Origin: Ehretia macrophylla
Taxonomy: Eukaryota; Streptophyta; Magnoliopsida; Boraginales; Ehretiaceae
Length of the DNA: 64,000 nucleotides
Reading direction: 5' to 3'
Assembly (NCBI GenBank): GCA_037974665.1
Contig: CM075773.1
Coordinates: 33,738,853 to 33,802,852 of the forward strand
Part shown: positions 24,291-35,150 of the stretch, piece by piece
Layout: every line of letters starts with the position of its first letter
How positions within the stretch are numbered: the stretch's first letter is position 1
Translations under genes and position numbers: made by a program
The notes under the pieces: generated by a model
Seen by the model: the letters and a program-made list of their open reading frames with translations, nothing else
Databases searched by the model: none
Told to the model about the DNA's origin: nothing

Positions 24291-26867
24291 TTAAATTTTT
24301 TTCCAGCACACCCGATTCGGGGGTTTGTTTTCGGACAAGAAGAGTCTCAATGTGATTCCCATGCCTATAAGTAGCAACCCAGAGCAATGTTGTTCAGTTA
24401 GTGGCTTGGTGAAAATTAAGTATGACAACAGCAGAGTCACAGCTAGCCTTTCTTGCTGTTGTAATCTGCAAATATCATATGCCAATCGTCGTCAAGAAAG
24501 CATTTTCCTTTTTGCAGAATGAAAAAGCAAATACAAAAACATAGATTACTTTATGAAGAATATCGATATAATTTCACCTATTATTTGACAATAGGGGAGA
24601 AGAAATGGAAATGGCATTACCATGGCAGTGGTGGCAGCCCCAAAGATTGCGATAAGTGATATAACAGAAACTTGACCAATGAATGTTGCCATCGCCTCAA
24701 ATATTAACACGATATAGACATAAGGGTGCTGCAGATCCACAATCAAAATATAAGAAAAACTTGTAGAAAGAGAGAAAAGAACACAGAAAACTAAGCCAGC
24801 CAAAACAGGTGATGACAAATTCTACTCATTAAAGCTAGCGTATAACCTATGAGCATAATCGCCTGATATCTCGCAACAAAGGAGACAATGGATCGAGTCT
24901 AATCTGCCTCAAACCACCCCTTCCTTTTCTACTTCTCAACCAAGACACAAACAAGATCAGAAAGCATGAGTTTTCAAAAGAAGAGAGTGAAACGAGAGAA
25001 ATGACTCTTTTACTTTAGAACAAGAATTCCAGGCCTCGAACAGCTCTCCGGTAAAAATCATGGGGGGTAGTAGGAAAGGCAACCCAACAACCGTTGAACA
25101 AAATAGCATCTCCATCTGTGCAAATTAAATTAAATTAAATTAAATTTTCAAAATTAATGGAAATAGTTATTGCATATGCATGCTCACAACCATGCATCAA
25201 TCGGATCATAGTAGGAAGTGTTAAAAAGTACCTGAGTGGTTTCAGGATTCACGGTAAAGATTGCTTCCTGCAAATTACCCAGAAAGTAATCCATGATTAA
25301 AGCACCAGAGATCATCACAACACCTATAACACTGAAATTTGGAGAAGTGTTGGCATCTGCTAAGGTGAAAAAAATCAGGCCCAGAACTAGAAGTAGTACC
25401 TGCACTCCAACAATGTAACAGTGTATATTATCTCAACATAAAAATTCCGCTAATCTAAATGCATGATCACAAGTTCTACTCAGCCAGAGGAGGTAACTAT
25501 TTACATATGTTACACTTTCCTAAAAGAACAAATCCAATAAAGGCAAGAACAAATCCAATAACATACAATGAGAGACTCACTCCTGAGGCACGGTTACATA
25601 AAATGGTATACCTTTGTAGATTTGAACATGATTTGTGCAGGATAATTTAGATACGCCAACGAACCCTTGGTTAGTCCATGAGATCCCATAAGAACACCAG
25701 ACAGCTTCACGTATATTTTCCATGGGTTCACCATTTGTTTGCTAGTGAAACCCTGTAAGTAGATGAGTGCCAAATAGACAAAGCCTTGTACAAAGGTAAA
25801 ATTCCACCCATAACTGGAAAAGGAAAATCAAATAGAAAGATTGGTTAACTTTTAATTCATCACAATAAAACCAAAACTACAATACCAAGTCAATCATGAA
25901 TACAAATCACGATTCACAACAGAGGATGAGATTAACCAACCTGAACTGGAGCCTATTATATACATATTCCTGCAATTAGAAATCTTAAATTAGTGGTTAA
26001 TCAACCCGCTTTCCCGAATATAATGTAATTAACCGAATTAATACCAACACAAGCTATGTAAGTGAGCTGAAGAAACCAATGCAAGAGTGGCCAACACCAG
26101 AGAAGGTAGAAATGGCTCATGAACATCTGAGGACAGGTACGTACGATAACAATTTACAGAATTCAAGATTTCTGGGGAAAAAAATTGAAAATGACCAAAC
26201 TATTGGAGATCGAAAAATCATACCTCATACTCGACTTGATTGGCCCCAAAAATAAATACAGGAATGCAGAATTTCACTGGAGATCCTTTTTTCAATAATG
26301 ATAATAATTAATCCATATTTTCAAGTTTTTCAGAAAATTGCAAATTTTTAAAACCATTTTTCTTGTATTTTCCAGGTAAGTCATCATCCAAAATGACCAA
26401 TCACACAATAAAGCAAAAAAAACAAATCCAACAACTAGATTGCAAGCTTTTCCAAAATCCCAGAAAAACGACCCAACAACAGAGGTACATAAACAAGCAT
26501 TTCACACACACACACAAATATACGGAAACAAGCACGCATACACACAAACACAGAGATGTGGAATTTTATTTTATAAAAATATTCAGCCAAAACCAATTTT
26601 ACATCACTTTCAAACTATGTTGCACATCCCGACCAACAAATTTAAAAACAAACCAATTGTTGAATAGCTCAAATACACGTAGACATGCAGATGTTATATA
26701 CATATTGGTTTTGTAAAGAAGAGAGAAGAAATAGAAGAGACCTCGCAAATGCCATTAACAAGATAACCAAAAAAGAAGCCAGAAGAGCAAATAATGAATT
26801 GTTTCCATTTGGGTCGATCAGATAGAGAGATTCCAAACAGAGACCTCGCTTGATCTTCGTTTTTCAT
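24291..26867 (-). pseudogene. UTR2: UTR2-type UDP-galactose/UDP-glucose transporter, exon lost and frameshifted
   Basis: The gene resembles plant UTR2 nucleotide-sugar transporters (UAA family, about ten membrane helices, Golgi/ER). Exons seen: 26867-26742 ([19 protein letters not shown]), 25969-25941, 25813-25612 ([20 protein letters not shown] ... IMFKSTK), 25399-25232 ([20 protein letters not shown]), 25115-25014 ([15 protein letters not shown]), 24728-24621 ([20 protein letters not shown]) and 24465 to about 24291 ([16 protein letters not shown]). The exon that should follow MFKSTK and encode the VLPVMVMGAFIPG region (about 27 residues in relatives, from memory) is absent from 25400-25611. 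Skipping it keeps the frame. In the last exon a 4-bp insertion (GCTAGCT for GCT, 24441-24448) shifts the frame to a stop near 24394, removing the last helix. The splice sites still look good. Confidence 0.85.
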
Positions 26868-27396
26868 CTCCTTTTTAACCCTTATCAACCAGTTCAAGCG
26901 TGACCAAACCTGTACACACAAAAACCAGTAATTACACACACTTTGCATGGTCTAAGAGAAAGATATATATAGAACTATAGAAGCATATAGAAATGAAAGG
27001 AAACAATAAAAGGGTTGAATTGAATTTCCACACTAACAAGAAAAGTATCTGAATTTAAGTAGACTTCTCTGACAATCTCTCTCCACCACCTTTTCTTAAT
27101 TTCCCTCTGTGTATATATATATATATGTATGTGCACACACACATATATATATATAATTATATGTGCACAGAGAATATATATATGTGCACACACACAGAGC
27201 AAGAGAGAGCGAGAGAGAGCGAGAGAGAGAGAGAGGTGCTATGTATTTCTGTGTGTGTGTTTTTGTCAGGCTCAGAGCCTTGAAAGTAGGAAGACTTGAG
27301 GGGGAGAGAAGAAAGGTGACAAAAATGGAATATATAAGAAAATGACATGCACATATTTACGTTTGTGTGTAATAACCAAAAATAAATAAATAAATA
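26868..27396. other. 5' flank of the transporter gene with microsatellites
   Basis: This stretch holds a possible 5' UTR exon just upstream of ATG 26867 (acceptor-like tgtgtacag before 26909), TA/CA microsatellites (27112-27192) and a (GA)n tract (about 27200-27236). No other gene was recognised. Confidence 0.45.
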
Positions 27397-27748
27397 GGGG
27401 AAATTGCACAAACAGTTCTTATTTGTTTTCTTAAAGTTTTAAATTCATCTTTATTATTAAAAATTAGTCAATTTAGTCCTTATTATCTTTAAATAATTTT
27501 AAATTTGTCCTTATTATTCAAAATTATCTAATTTAGTCCCTATTATGTAAAAAAAAATCAATTTAGTCCATATTGTTCCCAAAAAAATTCAATTTCGACT
27601 AAATTAAATTTTTAAAAAAATAATATGAGACTAAATTGACTAATTTTAAATAATAGAAACTAAATTAGTAAATTTTAAACATTAGTGATGAATTCAATAT
27701 TTTAAGAAAATAATACATACTATTTGTACAAATTTTCCTAAATAAATA
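27388..27748. mobile_element. MULE-type MITE with long inverted repeats and 9-bp TSD
   Basis: The element at 27397-27739 begins ggggaaattgcacaaacagt and ends with the matching inverted arm (tttgtacaaattttcct). The inverted arms extend inward for roughly 100 bp or more through tagtcc/ggacta-type AT-rich sequence. It is flanked by aaataaata at 27388-27396 and 27740-27748. A 9-bp duplication and long TIRs are typical of Mutator-like elements. The duplication lies in simple sequence, which weakens it slightly. Confidence 0.7.
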
Positions 27749-27857
27749 TGTAGATTTGTGTTATAAGGAAAGATTTTTGGGCAATCTCAAGTAAATTTGA
27801 GATTTTCGTATAATTTTTCATAAACAAGTCAATTATTGGAATATTTTTTATTTATTT

Positions 27858-27975
27858 ATTGAAGGGAGTTCTAAATCGTACAACATATATTAAAAAATGT
27901 CACTCATGAGAATTGATCTCGCACTCACAACCAGAGACATACCACTAGACCAAAGGTCTGTAAGTAAGGTTTTCA
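27858..27975 (-). mobile_element. SINE-like / tRNA-derived unit
   Basis: On the minus strand, TGGTCTAGTGG (27952-27942) fits the pol III A box exactly. GATCAATTC (27918-27910) fits the B box exactly, at a spacing near that of tRNA-derived SINEs. Downstream on the minus strand comes a short T-rich stretch. No clear poly(A) tail or duplication was found, and the rest does not fold as a tRNA by eye. Confidence 0.45.
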
Positions 27976-28008
27976 GTGGTTGAAATTTTCTCAAAGTTAA
28001 AATTACTA

Positions 28009-28070
28009 GACCACATATAGAAAGTGGGAGTAAGTCAATTAATTGACTTAATTCTCCTATATATATGGTC
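28009..28070. repeat. 62-bp near-perfect foldback
   Basis: The sequence gaccacatatagaaagtggg ... taagtcaattaattgactta ... ctatatatatggtc folds back on itself. The central 20 bp, taagtcaattaattgactta, is a perfect palindrome. Confidence 0.7.
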
Positions 28071-28499
28071 AAGTGTTACGGATAATTCTGATTTTCTCAC
28101 GGTTGGAATTAGAGAATTAATCTCGAAATCAATTGGGAGACTTTATGAAGAAGTATTGACTCTTAGGAGCATTTATCTTAATTTATGTGCGATTTTTCTC
28201 GATTATTGGTACGAATAAGTGAGGAGGAATTTTTAAAAGTCAAATTATTTGATGACTCATATTATACCTCATCTAATAGATGAGAGAATCCAAACTCATA
28301 AGGCTCTTGCTGGAGGCAGCAAAACTCGGATTAGGATCTTCTATCTTTTTAATTATCTGCTATTTAAAATGAGGTAAATTATAGGTTATTTTAAGGTGTT
28401 TAAACTAAAATTTAACATGAATAGTTATATTTAAAAGAATCAAATTTGATGTCTTGCAATTCACCTATCACTACAAAAAAAGGGACATGGGCGACACTT

Positions 28500-28735
28500 C
28501 TTTAGCGGCGGTTTAAATAATCGCCGCTAATTAGTAGAAGCCGATGACCAATTGCGGTGGTTACATGAACTGCCGCGATTAGTTTTGAACAACCACCGTG
28601 AATATCTCTCGCTTGATGGGTGGTGGAAAAAATCAGTTAACATAGGCGGCGGTTCGTAAAACCGCCGCCTATAATGAATTAAGTTGGAATAGGCGGCGGT
28701 TGAATAGGCGGCGGTTCTCACAACCGCCGCCTATT
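28500..28735. repeat. CACTA-1 subterminal GC-rich palindromes
   Basis: Several short hairpins built from aggcggcggtt / aaccgccgcct occur in an otherwise AT-rich setting. Examples are agcggcggtttaaataatcg...ccgct (about 28503-28527), the pair at 28644-28670, and a triple-arm structure at 28691-28732. Subterminal repeats of this kind are the binding sites for the element's own DNA-binding protein in En/Spm (family knowledge). Confidence 0.75.
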
Positions 28736-29797
28736 TCTTTAACATTTTAGACCACACACCTATGGTCTATTACTGATCATCGTAAACACACAAAAAAAAG
28801 CAACAGTACATCATAAACACGAAAAATAGAATCAACACTTAGAGCCAAAATGAAGAGCCACCAAGTACAATAACAATAAAAAATTGGAATCCTTAGAGAA
28901 TATTGTATAAATAGAGATGTGTTGATCTGAGATTCTAAATCATTTCAAAAAATACAAAACATTGCTTTAAAGAAAGAAAAGAAACAAAAAACATGAAGAA
29001 AAAAGAAGAAATTTGAGAGAAAATCAACATGAAATTGAAAGGTATGATGCTTTTCGTTTAATTTTACAGTGTTTTGAGCATTTTGTTTGTGAACTTAAGA
29101 TTGTTGGTCACTTTGGTTCCGTATCTATAAAGAAATTTTATTGTATGCTTGGTATTGTTTAAAGTGTTCGATGTAATATTTCAATGAGTCCAAATTTTAT
29201 TGTAGAATGAATTGGGGTTAGATGTTTACTTAGAAGGAAAACTAATCAATGGAAAACATAAAAATCTATTAAGTTAAGCATGGTGATCTTTTCATTTTCC
29301 CCACATTCCATGTGCACATTATATAAGGGCTTCATAACTAGTCCAAGTTTTGTATGGGTTATAGAAATGTACTTATGTAACTATTGACTATCTGTGTATT
29401 ATTTGACATTTCATTGATGCTAAAATGCTAATGGGTTTTGTTTTAATTACGACTCCATGTTGTTTTGGTCGTGAAGCTTGATTGTAAAATGATATCTGTC
29501 ATTCGCTTTGATGGATAATTTTTTCATCTAAATCTATATCGCATCATAGCATTTTATAGAGTGTTGTTTCTGGATGTTGGAGATTAATTGTGGCCGAGGA
29601 TAACTCAGGAAAGAGATAGCTAGAGCATTATCAGAGAGATTTCTATGAACATATGATGAAGTTATGCATAATGTAAATAACATTATAGAAATGATCTCTG
29701 CACTCTATGGATATCTCCACATATACTCTTCCTTTTGAATTTTTGGTTTTGTTTTTATACGTTTGAGTTGTGCCTCATATTATTTACTTTTGACTAG
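28736..29797. other. Non-coding CACTA-1 interior
   Basis: This is AT-rich sequence between the terminal repeats and the captured aldo-keto reductase fragment. An A-rich stretch with an atgaagaaaaaagaagaaat phrase lies at about 28992. No gene was recognised; it may contain leader or promoter sequence of the element. Confidence 0.35.
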
Positions 29798-30147
29798 GTG
29801 GGAGAACTTAAGAAATTGGTTGAAGAGGGTAAAATCAAATATATAGGTTTATCAGAGGCCTCTGCTTCAACAATTAGGATGGCTTATGCTGTTCATCCGA
29901 TAACAACTGTTCAGAATGAGTGGTCCTTGTGGTCAAGAGATCTAGAGCAAGAAATAGTTCCTACTTGCAAGTAAGGAGTCTTTTGTGGTACTCATTTTTT
30001 CTGGGAAATCATGCATGCTAAGTTTCCATTATCTTATTGCATCAGAGAACTTGGCATTGGATTTGTTACATACAGTCCTCTTGCAGGCGATTCTTTTCAT
30101 CAGGAGCCAAGCTAATTGAGAACTTGTCGGAGGGTGACTTTCGTAAT
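29798..30147 (+). pseudogene. Captured aldo-keto reductase fragment
   Basis: Two exon-like blocks are separated by a GT-AG intron. Block 1 is 29798-29970 ([37 protein letters not shown]). Block 2 is 30046 to about 30147 (ELGIGFVTYSPL, then after a 1-bp deletion near 30086, KLIENLSEGDFR). They match the middle of plant NADPH-dependent aldo-keto reductases of the auxin-induced/perakine-reductase type. The catalytic N-terminal part and the C-terminal cofactor loop are absent. Its position between a CACTA end and the transposase gene suggests capture of genomic DNA with intron retained (inference). Confidence 0.8.
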
Positions 30148-31096
30148 GTTGGAACTCTTCTCTATCTATATTTCTGATCAACATTGAAACTTTCAAAAGC
30201 ATTCTCTTATAAATTTTGAATAATTATATCTTGCTTAGACTTCATAATAGAATTATTTGAGGTTACAAGTTGATTTGGCCTTCAAAATCATAGGTTGATT
30301 TGGCCTTAGCATTTTTTTCTCCTTTAAATTAGTCTCATATTTCGAACTCCAATTGTTATGCGGTTGCTCTTACGTGTTTGCTGATTAGGCTGAGTAGACT
30401 GGTCCTTTAGGGTCATAGCAGGTGGCTGTTGAAGGGTATGTTGTTAATCATTACTTTGTATATTCACTGAGTTTCTATGAGAAACCTAATAGAGGTCCAT
30501 GGCCTAATAGAATGAAGAATAAAAACTAATAGATGTCAGCATACTGCTAACAAGTTGTTTTTAACAGCATATAAAACTACATTTGATGTATATATCTACA
30601 TTTCCTGATTTATTTTTGGTATCTTAGTTGGATATGGATTCTTGTTGATTTGCAGTAGAGAAGAAAAAGCACGAGAAAGATTCAATTCCAAGTGCTGAAA
30701 TTGATCTCAATTGCTCTACATTATCAAGTTCCTCTTGTTTCCATCTCGATTGGTTGTTTCAATTTCATTTATTTCCTTTTTTTCTCACTATGATCGTAAC
30801 TGAATTACATCTGCTTGTGTCAATGCTTCTTAGGAAAAACCCACAAACAAAAGCCCCTCAAAAAAATAGAAAAATTGTGAATTATGAAGATTGAGCTGAG
30901 TGCGAGAAAAATTGTGAATTTTATAAATTTGCCTAGACAAAAGGGAACATTGTTAAATACAGTTTTGCTTTAGATGAAAGCATGTTAATGAATTGAAATA
31001 AGAAAAGATAATCTTGTTTAGTATAAGTTGGATTCTTTCTATAGGTGGCATACATTTTTAATGTTGAACCTTGCTTTTATTTTCATAGACATTACA
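30148..31096. other. Non-coding CACTA-1 interior
   Basis: No gene was recognised between the captured fragment and the transposase start. A short repeat of gttgatttggccttcaaaat / gttgatttggccttagcat occurs near 30268-30314. Confidence 0.35.
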
Positions 31097-34000
31097 ATGG
31101 ATAAGAGTTGGATGGTGAAACCACGGTCTAGTGATGAATACCTTGACGGTTTGGACAAATTTCTTGACTTTGCATTCAGTCACACTGGTACAAGTTTCGG
31201 AAAGATATTATGCCTTTGTGTTTCATGCGCCAATCGTAAATGGAAAGTTCGAGATAATGTGAGAAATCATGTAGTCTGGAATAGGATGACTAAAGGGTAT
31301 AATCGCTGGGTTTTCTATGGAGAAGATTTTATAGCTAGAGATACACCACGTCCTACTCCTATAGATAGGTCACATGATAGTCCACTTGAAGACCATTCTG
31401 ATACGCATGACTTAGTGAGGGATGCATTTGGACTTCATGATATGTCACATCTAACGAATGAAAATATAGAGGAAGAAGAAAGTAATGAGGATGATAATGA
31501 TAATACTTAGCCTTACATTCAAACTGATAATGGTCTTAATGTAGAAGCTACTAGATTTTTTAAATATTTTGAGGAAGGTAACAAAGAACTTTATCCTGGA
31601 TCCAAATCAACCATTTTGTCATTTACAGTCCAACTGATGCATATAAAGTCATACTACAAATGGAGTGGAACATCAGTGGGCATGCTTCTTAAATTCTTAA
31701 AATAACAATTTCCATAATCAAACATTCTGACATCTCTATATGAAGCAAAGAAGATAACAAATGTTTTGGGTTTGGGGTATGAGAACATTGACGTATGCCC
31801 GAATAATTGCATGTTGTATTGGGGAGATAAAGTAGAGCAACAATCCTGTCACATTTGTAATGCTTCTCGTTGGTAACAAGGTGATGATAATAACGCCATA
31901 TGACATAAAAAGAAGAAGACAGCTTGTAAAGTTATGAGGTATTTTCCTTGGATCCCGAGGTTACAAAATTGTATTCTTTGTCAAAGACATCTTCTTCAAT
32001 GTTATGGCATAATGAGAGTCGCACAAATGATGGACTTTTAAAGCATCTTGCTGATTCACATGCGTGGAAGGCATTTGATCAAAGATATCCTGATTTTGCT
32101 AATGATCCTCGTAATGTGAGACTTGGATTAGCGAGCGATGGTTTTAATCCTTTTGGATTGATGAGCAATGCATATAGCATATGGCCTGTAATTTTGATCC
32201 CCTATAATTTACCCTCGTGGATGTGCATGAAACAATCTTCATTAATATTGTCGATGATCATCCGAGGAAAAGAGGCCCCAGGAGATAAAATATATATTTT
32301 TCTTCAGCCACTTATTGATGAGTTGCTACAATTGTGGGAAAGCGTCCGAACATATGATGCAACAAGTAAAAACAATTTCACAATGCGAGCTTCATTAATG
32401 TGGACTATTAATGATTTTCCTACTTATGCTTCTTTATCAGGTTGAAGTACTAAAGGAAAAAAAGCATGTCCATGTTGTACAAATATGACAAAATCAAAGT
32501 GGTTACCTAATGGGCGCAAATTTTGTTATTTAGGACATCGTCGGTGGTTAAGTGAATCACACAAGTTTCGAGCACGAAAGCATGATTTTGACGAGACTGA
32601 GGAATGGGGAATAGCACCGAAAACATTGTCTGGGTCAAATGCATTAAGGCAATTGGAAGGGATTGATTTCATTGATAAGGCCATATTTAATTTGATGAAT
32701 GAGGCAAGCACTTCTAAAAGAAAGAGAAAAAGAACTGCACATCCAGCAAATGAGTCTTTTGATGAGATATAAATTGAGGAGGGTAATGATATTGTTGGTG
32801 ACTCAGTGTCATGGAAAAGAAAAAGGATTTTCTTCAAACTGCCTTATTGGGAGTTCAATATACTGCGTCACAATCTTGACGTTATGCATATTGAGAAAAA
32901 TGTATGTGAAAATGTACTTGGAACATTGTTGAACATCAAAGGAAAGAGTAAAGATGATCCAAAAGCATGCTATGACTTGAGAGACATGGGAATATGAGAA
33001 AAAATTCATCTTGTGGAGCAACCTAATGGAAAAGTGTTTTTTCCTCCTGTTTCTTATTCAATGACTAGAAAAGAGAAATAAATATTTCTCAGTGTATTGA
33101 AAGATATCAAAGTACCTGATGGTTATGCATAACAGATATCAAGGGGTATTAATGTTAAAGATAGAAAATTACAATCCCTTAAAACCCATGATTATCACAT
33201 ATTGATGCAAGATCTACTTCCTATTGCATTGCGCTCATCTATGAACAAACAAGTTACGAAGATTATAATTGAATTGAGTAGCATTTTCAAGGCTATATGT
33301 AGTAAGACACTCAATATTGATGAGTTAGATATATTGAAGTCTCGTGCAGCATTAGTACTGTGTCACATTGAAAGATGTTTTCCTCCCTCATTTTTCACTA
33401 TAATGGTACATTTGGTCATCCACCTTGCAGATGAGGCAAAGATTGCAGGCCCCGTTCAATTTAGATGGATGTATCCAATTGAAATGTATTATTATTTTAA
33501 TTAGATGTATGCATTCGCATATATGCTACAAATTGATTTTTCTTAATCTCATATAATTTGTTGAAATCTACTGTAGGTGCTTAAAAGTATTCAAAAAGTA
33601 TGTCGGTAATAGAGCACATCCTGAAGGTTCCATTGCGGAGGGTTTTATTGCGGAAGAGTGTCATACTTTTTGCTCCATATATTTTGATGGGATTGAGATA
33701 GTTTTTAATTGACCACGTCGGAATAATGACATTGATCCCTTAAGAAGAGATAAATATTTATTTTCAAGTGGTTGTACATTCAAGGGAGCAACTGAGGTTA
33801 AAGTATTAGATGATTTATCATTGGCGCAAGCACACCGATATGTCTTGTTACATCTTGATGAAATACAATCATATGTTGAGTAAGTCGCGTCTTTTACATC
33901 CATTCTTGGGTTTTATTTATGGATTTTTTTAATGAAATTTGTTTTCTTTTTTTATGCAGAGAATTTAAAAGATACAAGGTTCAAAATTTTCATCATAGGA

Positions 34001-34747
34001 GATATGACAACAATCCAAGCGCACTGCAACAGTTGGTGGCAGAGGAATTTCATGCATGGTTTAAAACCCATGTAAGTATGAACTTTTTTTTTTAAATCAT
34101 GTCATACGAGCTAAATTTGAAGGACTGAAAATATTGATATTTCACAATATAGGTATCAAATATGGATAACGAAAATGTGCCAGAAAGAATAAGATGGCTT
34201 TCTATGGGTCCTTCATGTAAAAAGTTGCAAATGTTTTATTTTCAATGGGATTAAGATTCGCACTAAGGAAGGAAATAGGGGAAAAAGAACACAAAATTAT
34301 GGAGTAGTTGTAACATCGACAACGCCAAGCGTAGCTTCTTCTCGAGATCCAAATCTAGTTGACGGAGAAGTTGAGTACTTTGGTGAACTCACCGAGATAA
34401 TTGAATTAAACTATTCTGGAAAATTTAAGGTAGTGTTGTTTCGTTGTAATTGGGCTGATTTAACAAGGGAGAAAGGGGTAAAGAAAGATGAATTTGGGTT
34501 TACACTTGTAAATTTCACACGCTTGGCACATACTGGGGAACGGATCACTCATGAGCCATTTGTTATACCATCTCAAGTTCAACAAGCTTTCTATGTGAAA
34601 GATCCTTTGTGTCACCCATGGCATGTTGTGATAAAAACAACCCCGTGGGATGTGTTTGATCTTGGTGTGGAGATTGAAGCCAAAGAGGATAATGATATTC
34701 AAGATAATGGTGATAGTTTTGCAAGAAGTGTTCCTTACGAATGCTAG
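31097..34747 (+). pseudogene. TNP2-type CACTA transposase, degenerate
   Basis: This is the catalytic-type transposase gene of CACTA-1. It starts MDKSWMVKPRSSDEYLDG with the Transpos_assoc domain (C-x2-C region ILCLCVSCANRKW). The Transposase_21 core follows at about 31948-32445 (LGLASDGFNPFG, PLIDELLQLWESV, TINDFPTYASLSG). A DUF4218-like region is at about 33160-33500 (HIERCFPPSFFTIMVHLVIH). After an intron (33880-33959) comes a DUF4216-like region at 34433-34747 (FGFTLVNFTRLAHTGE). Multiple in-frame stops (31508, 32443, 32770, 32996 and others) and frameshifts inactivate it. Several stops replace Trp (TGG to TGA/TAG). Confidence 0.85.
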
Positions 34748-34954
34748 GAATTGGAAGAAAGTGACTGGATCCGGGAGGATGTTAATGAAGATTTGTTATG
34801 TGATGTTGTACAACAATCATAGGTAAGTAAATAATTGCCTCCAAGTTTGTTAATTAGTTCACATTTTCTTTCCATTCTTCTTGCTCTTGTCTTTTATTCT
34901 TTTCAGTAAATTTGTACAATGTTATTTCTTGGTGAGCTTTATTTAGGTAATCGA

Positions 34955-35150
34955 ATGGAGGGCATGAATGAATTTGTGGATGGGAAGTTTAAGTTGGGAA
35001 GGAAGATTGGGAGTGGGTCTTTTGGTGAGCTTTACTTAGGTAATGCCTTAATTCTTTATCTTAATTGTTTTATAAATAATTTTTTATTGGTTGAATCAGG
35101 TGTTAATATACAAAATGGAGAAGAAGTAGACATCCAGTTGGTTAGCTAAT
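34955..35150 (+). pseudogene. Captured casein kinase 1 fragment
   Basis: Exon 1 at 34955-35039 starts with ATG and includes [20 protein letters not shown], the glycine-rich ATP loop and start of a plant casein kinase 1-like protein. An intron with GT-AG borders (35040-35099) follows. Exon 2 continues [14 protein letters not shown] before a stop. Relatives have GEEVAVKLE there (recalled), so the beta-3 lysine is lost. The phrase ggtgagctttatttaggtaa at about 34931 duplicates the exon 1 end (35023), as if the capture event repeated the exon-intron border. The remaining kinase domain is absent. Confidence 0.85.

Noticed and set aside
27840-27975. Functional tRNA gene on the minus strand
   Set aside because: A and B boxes fit, but the sequence does not close into a cloverleaf; SINE-like is safer.
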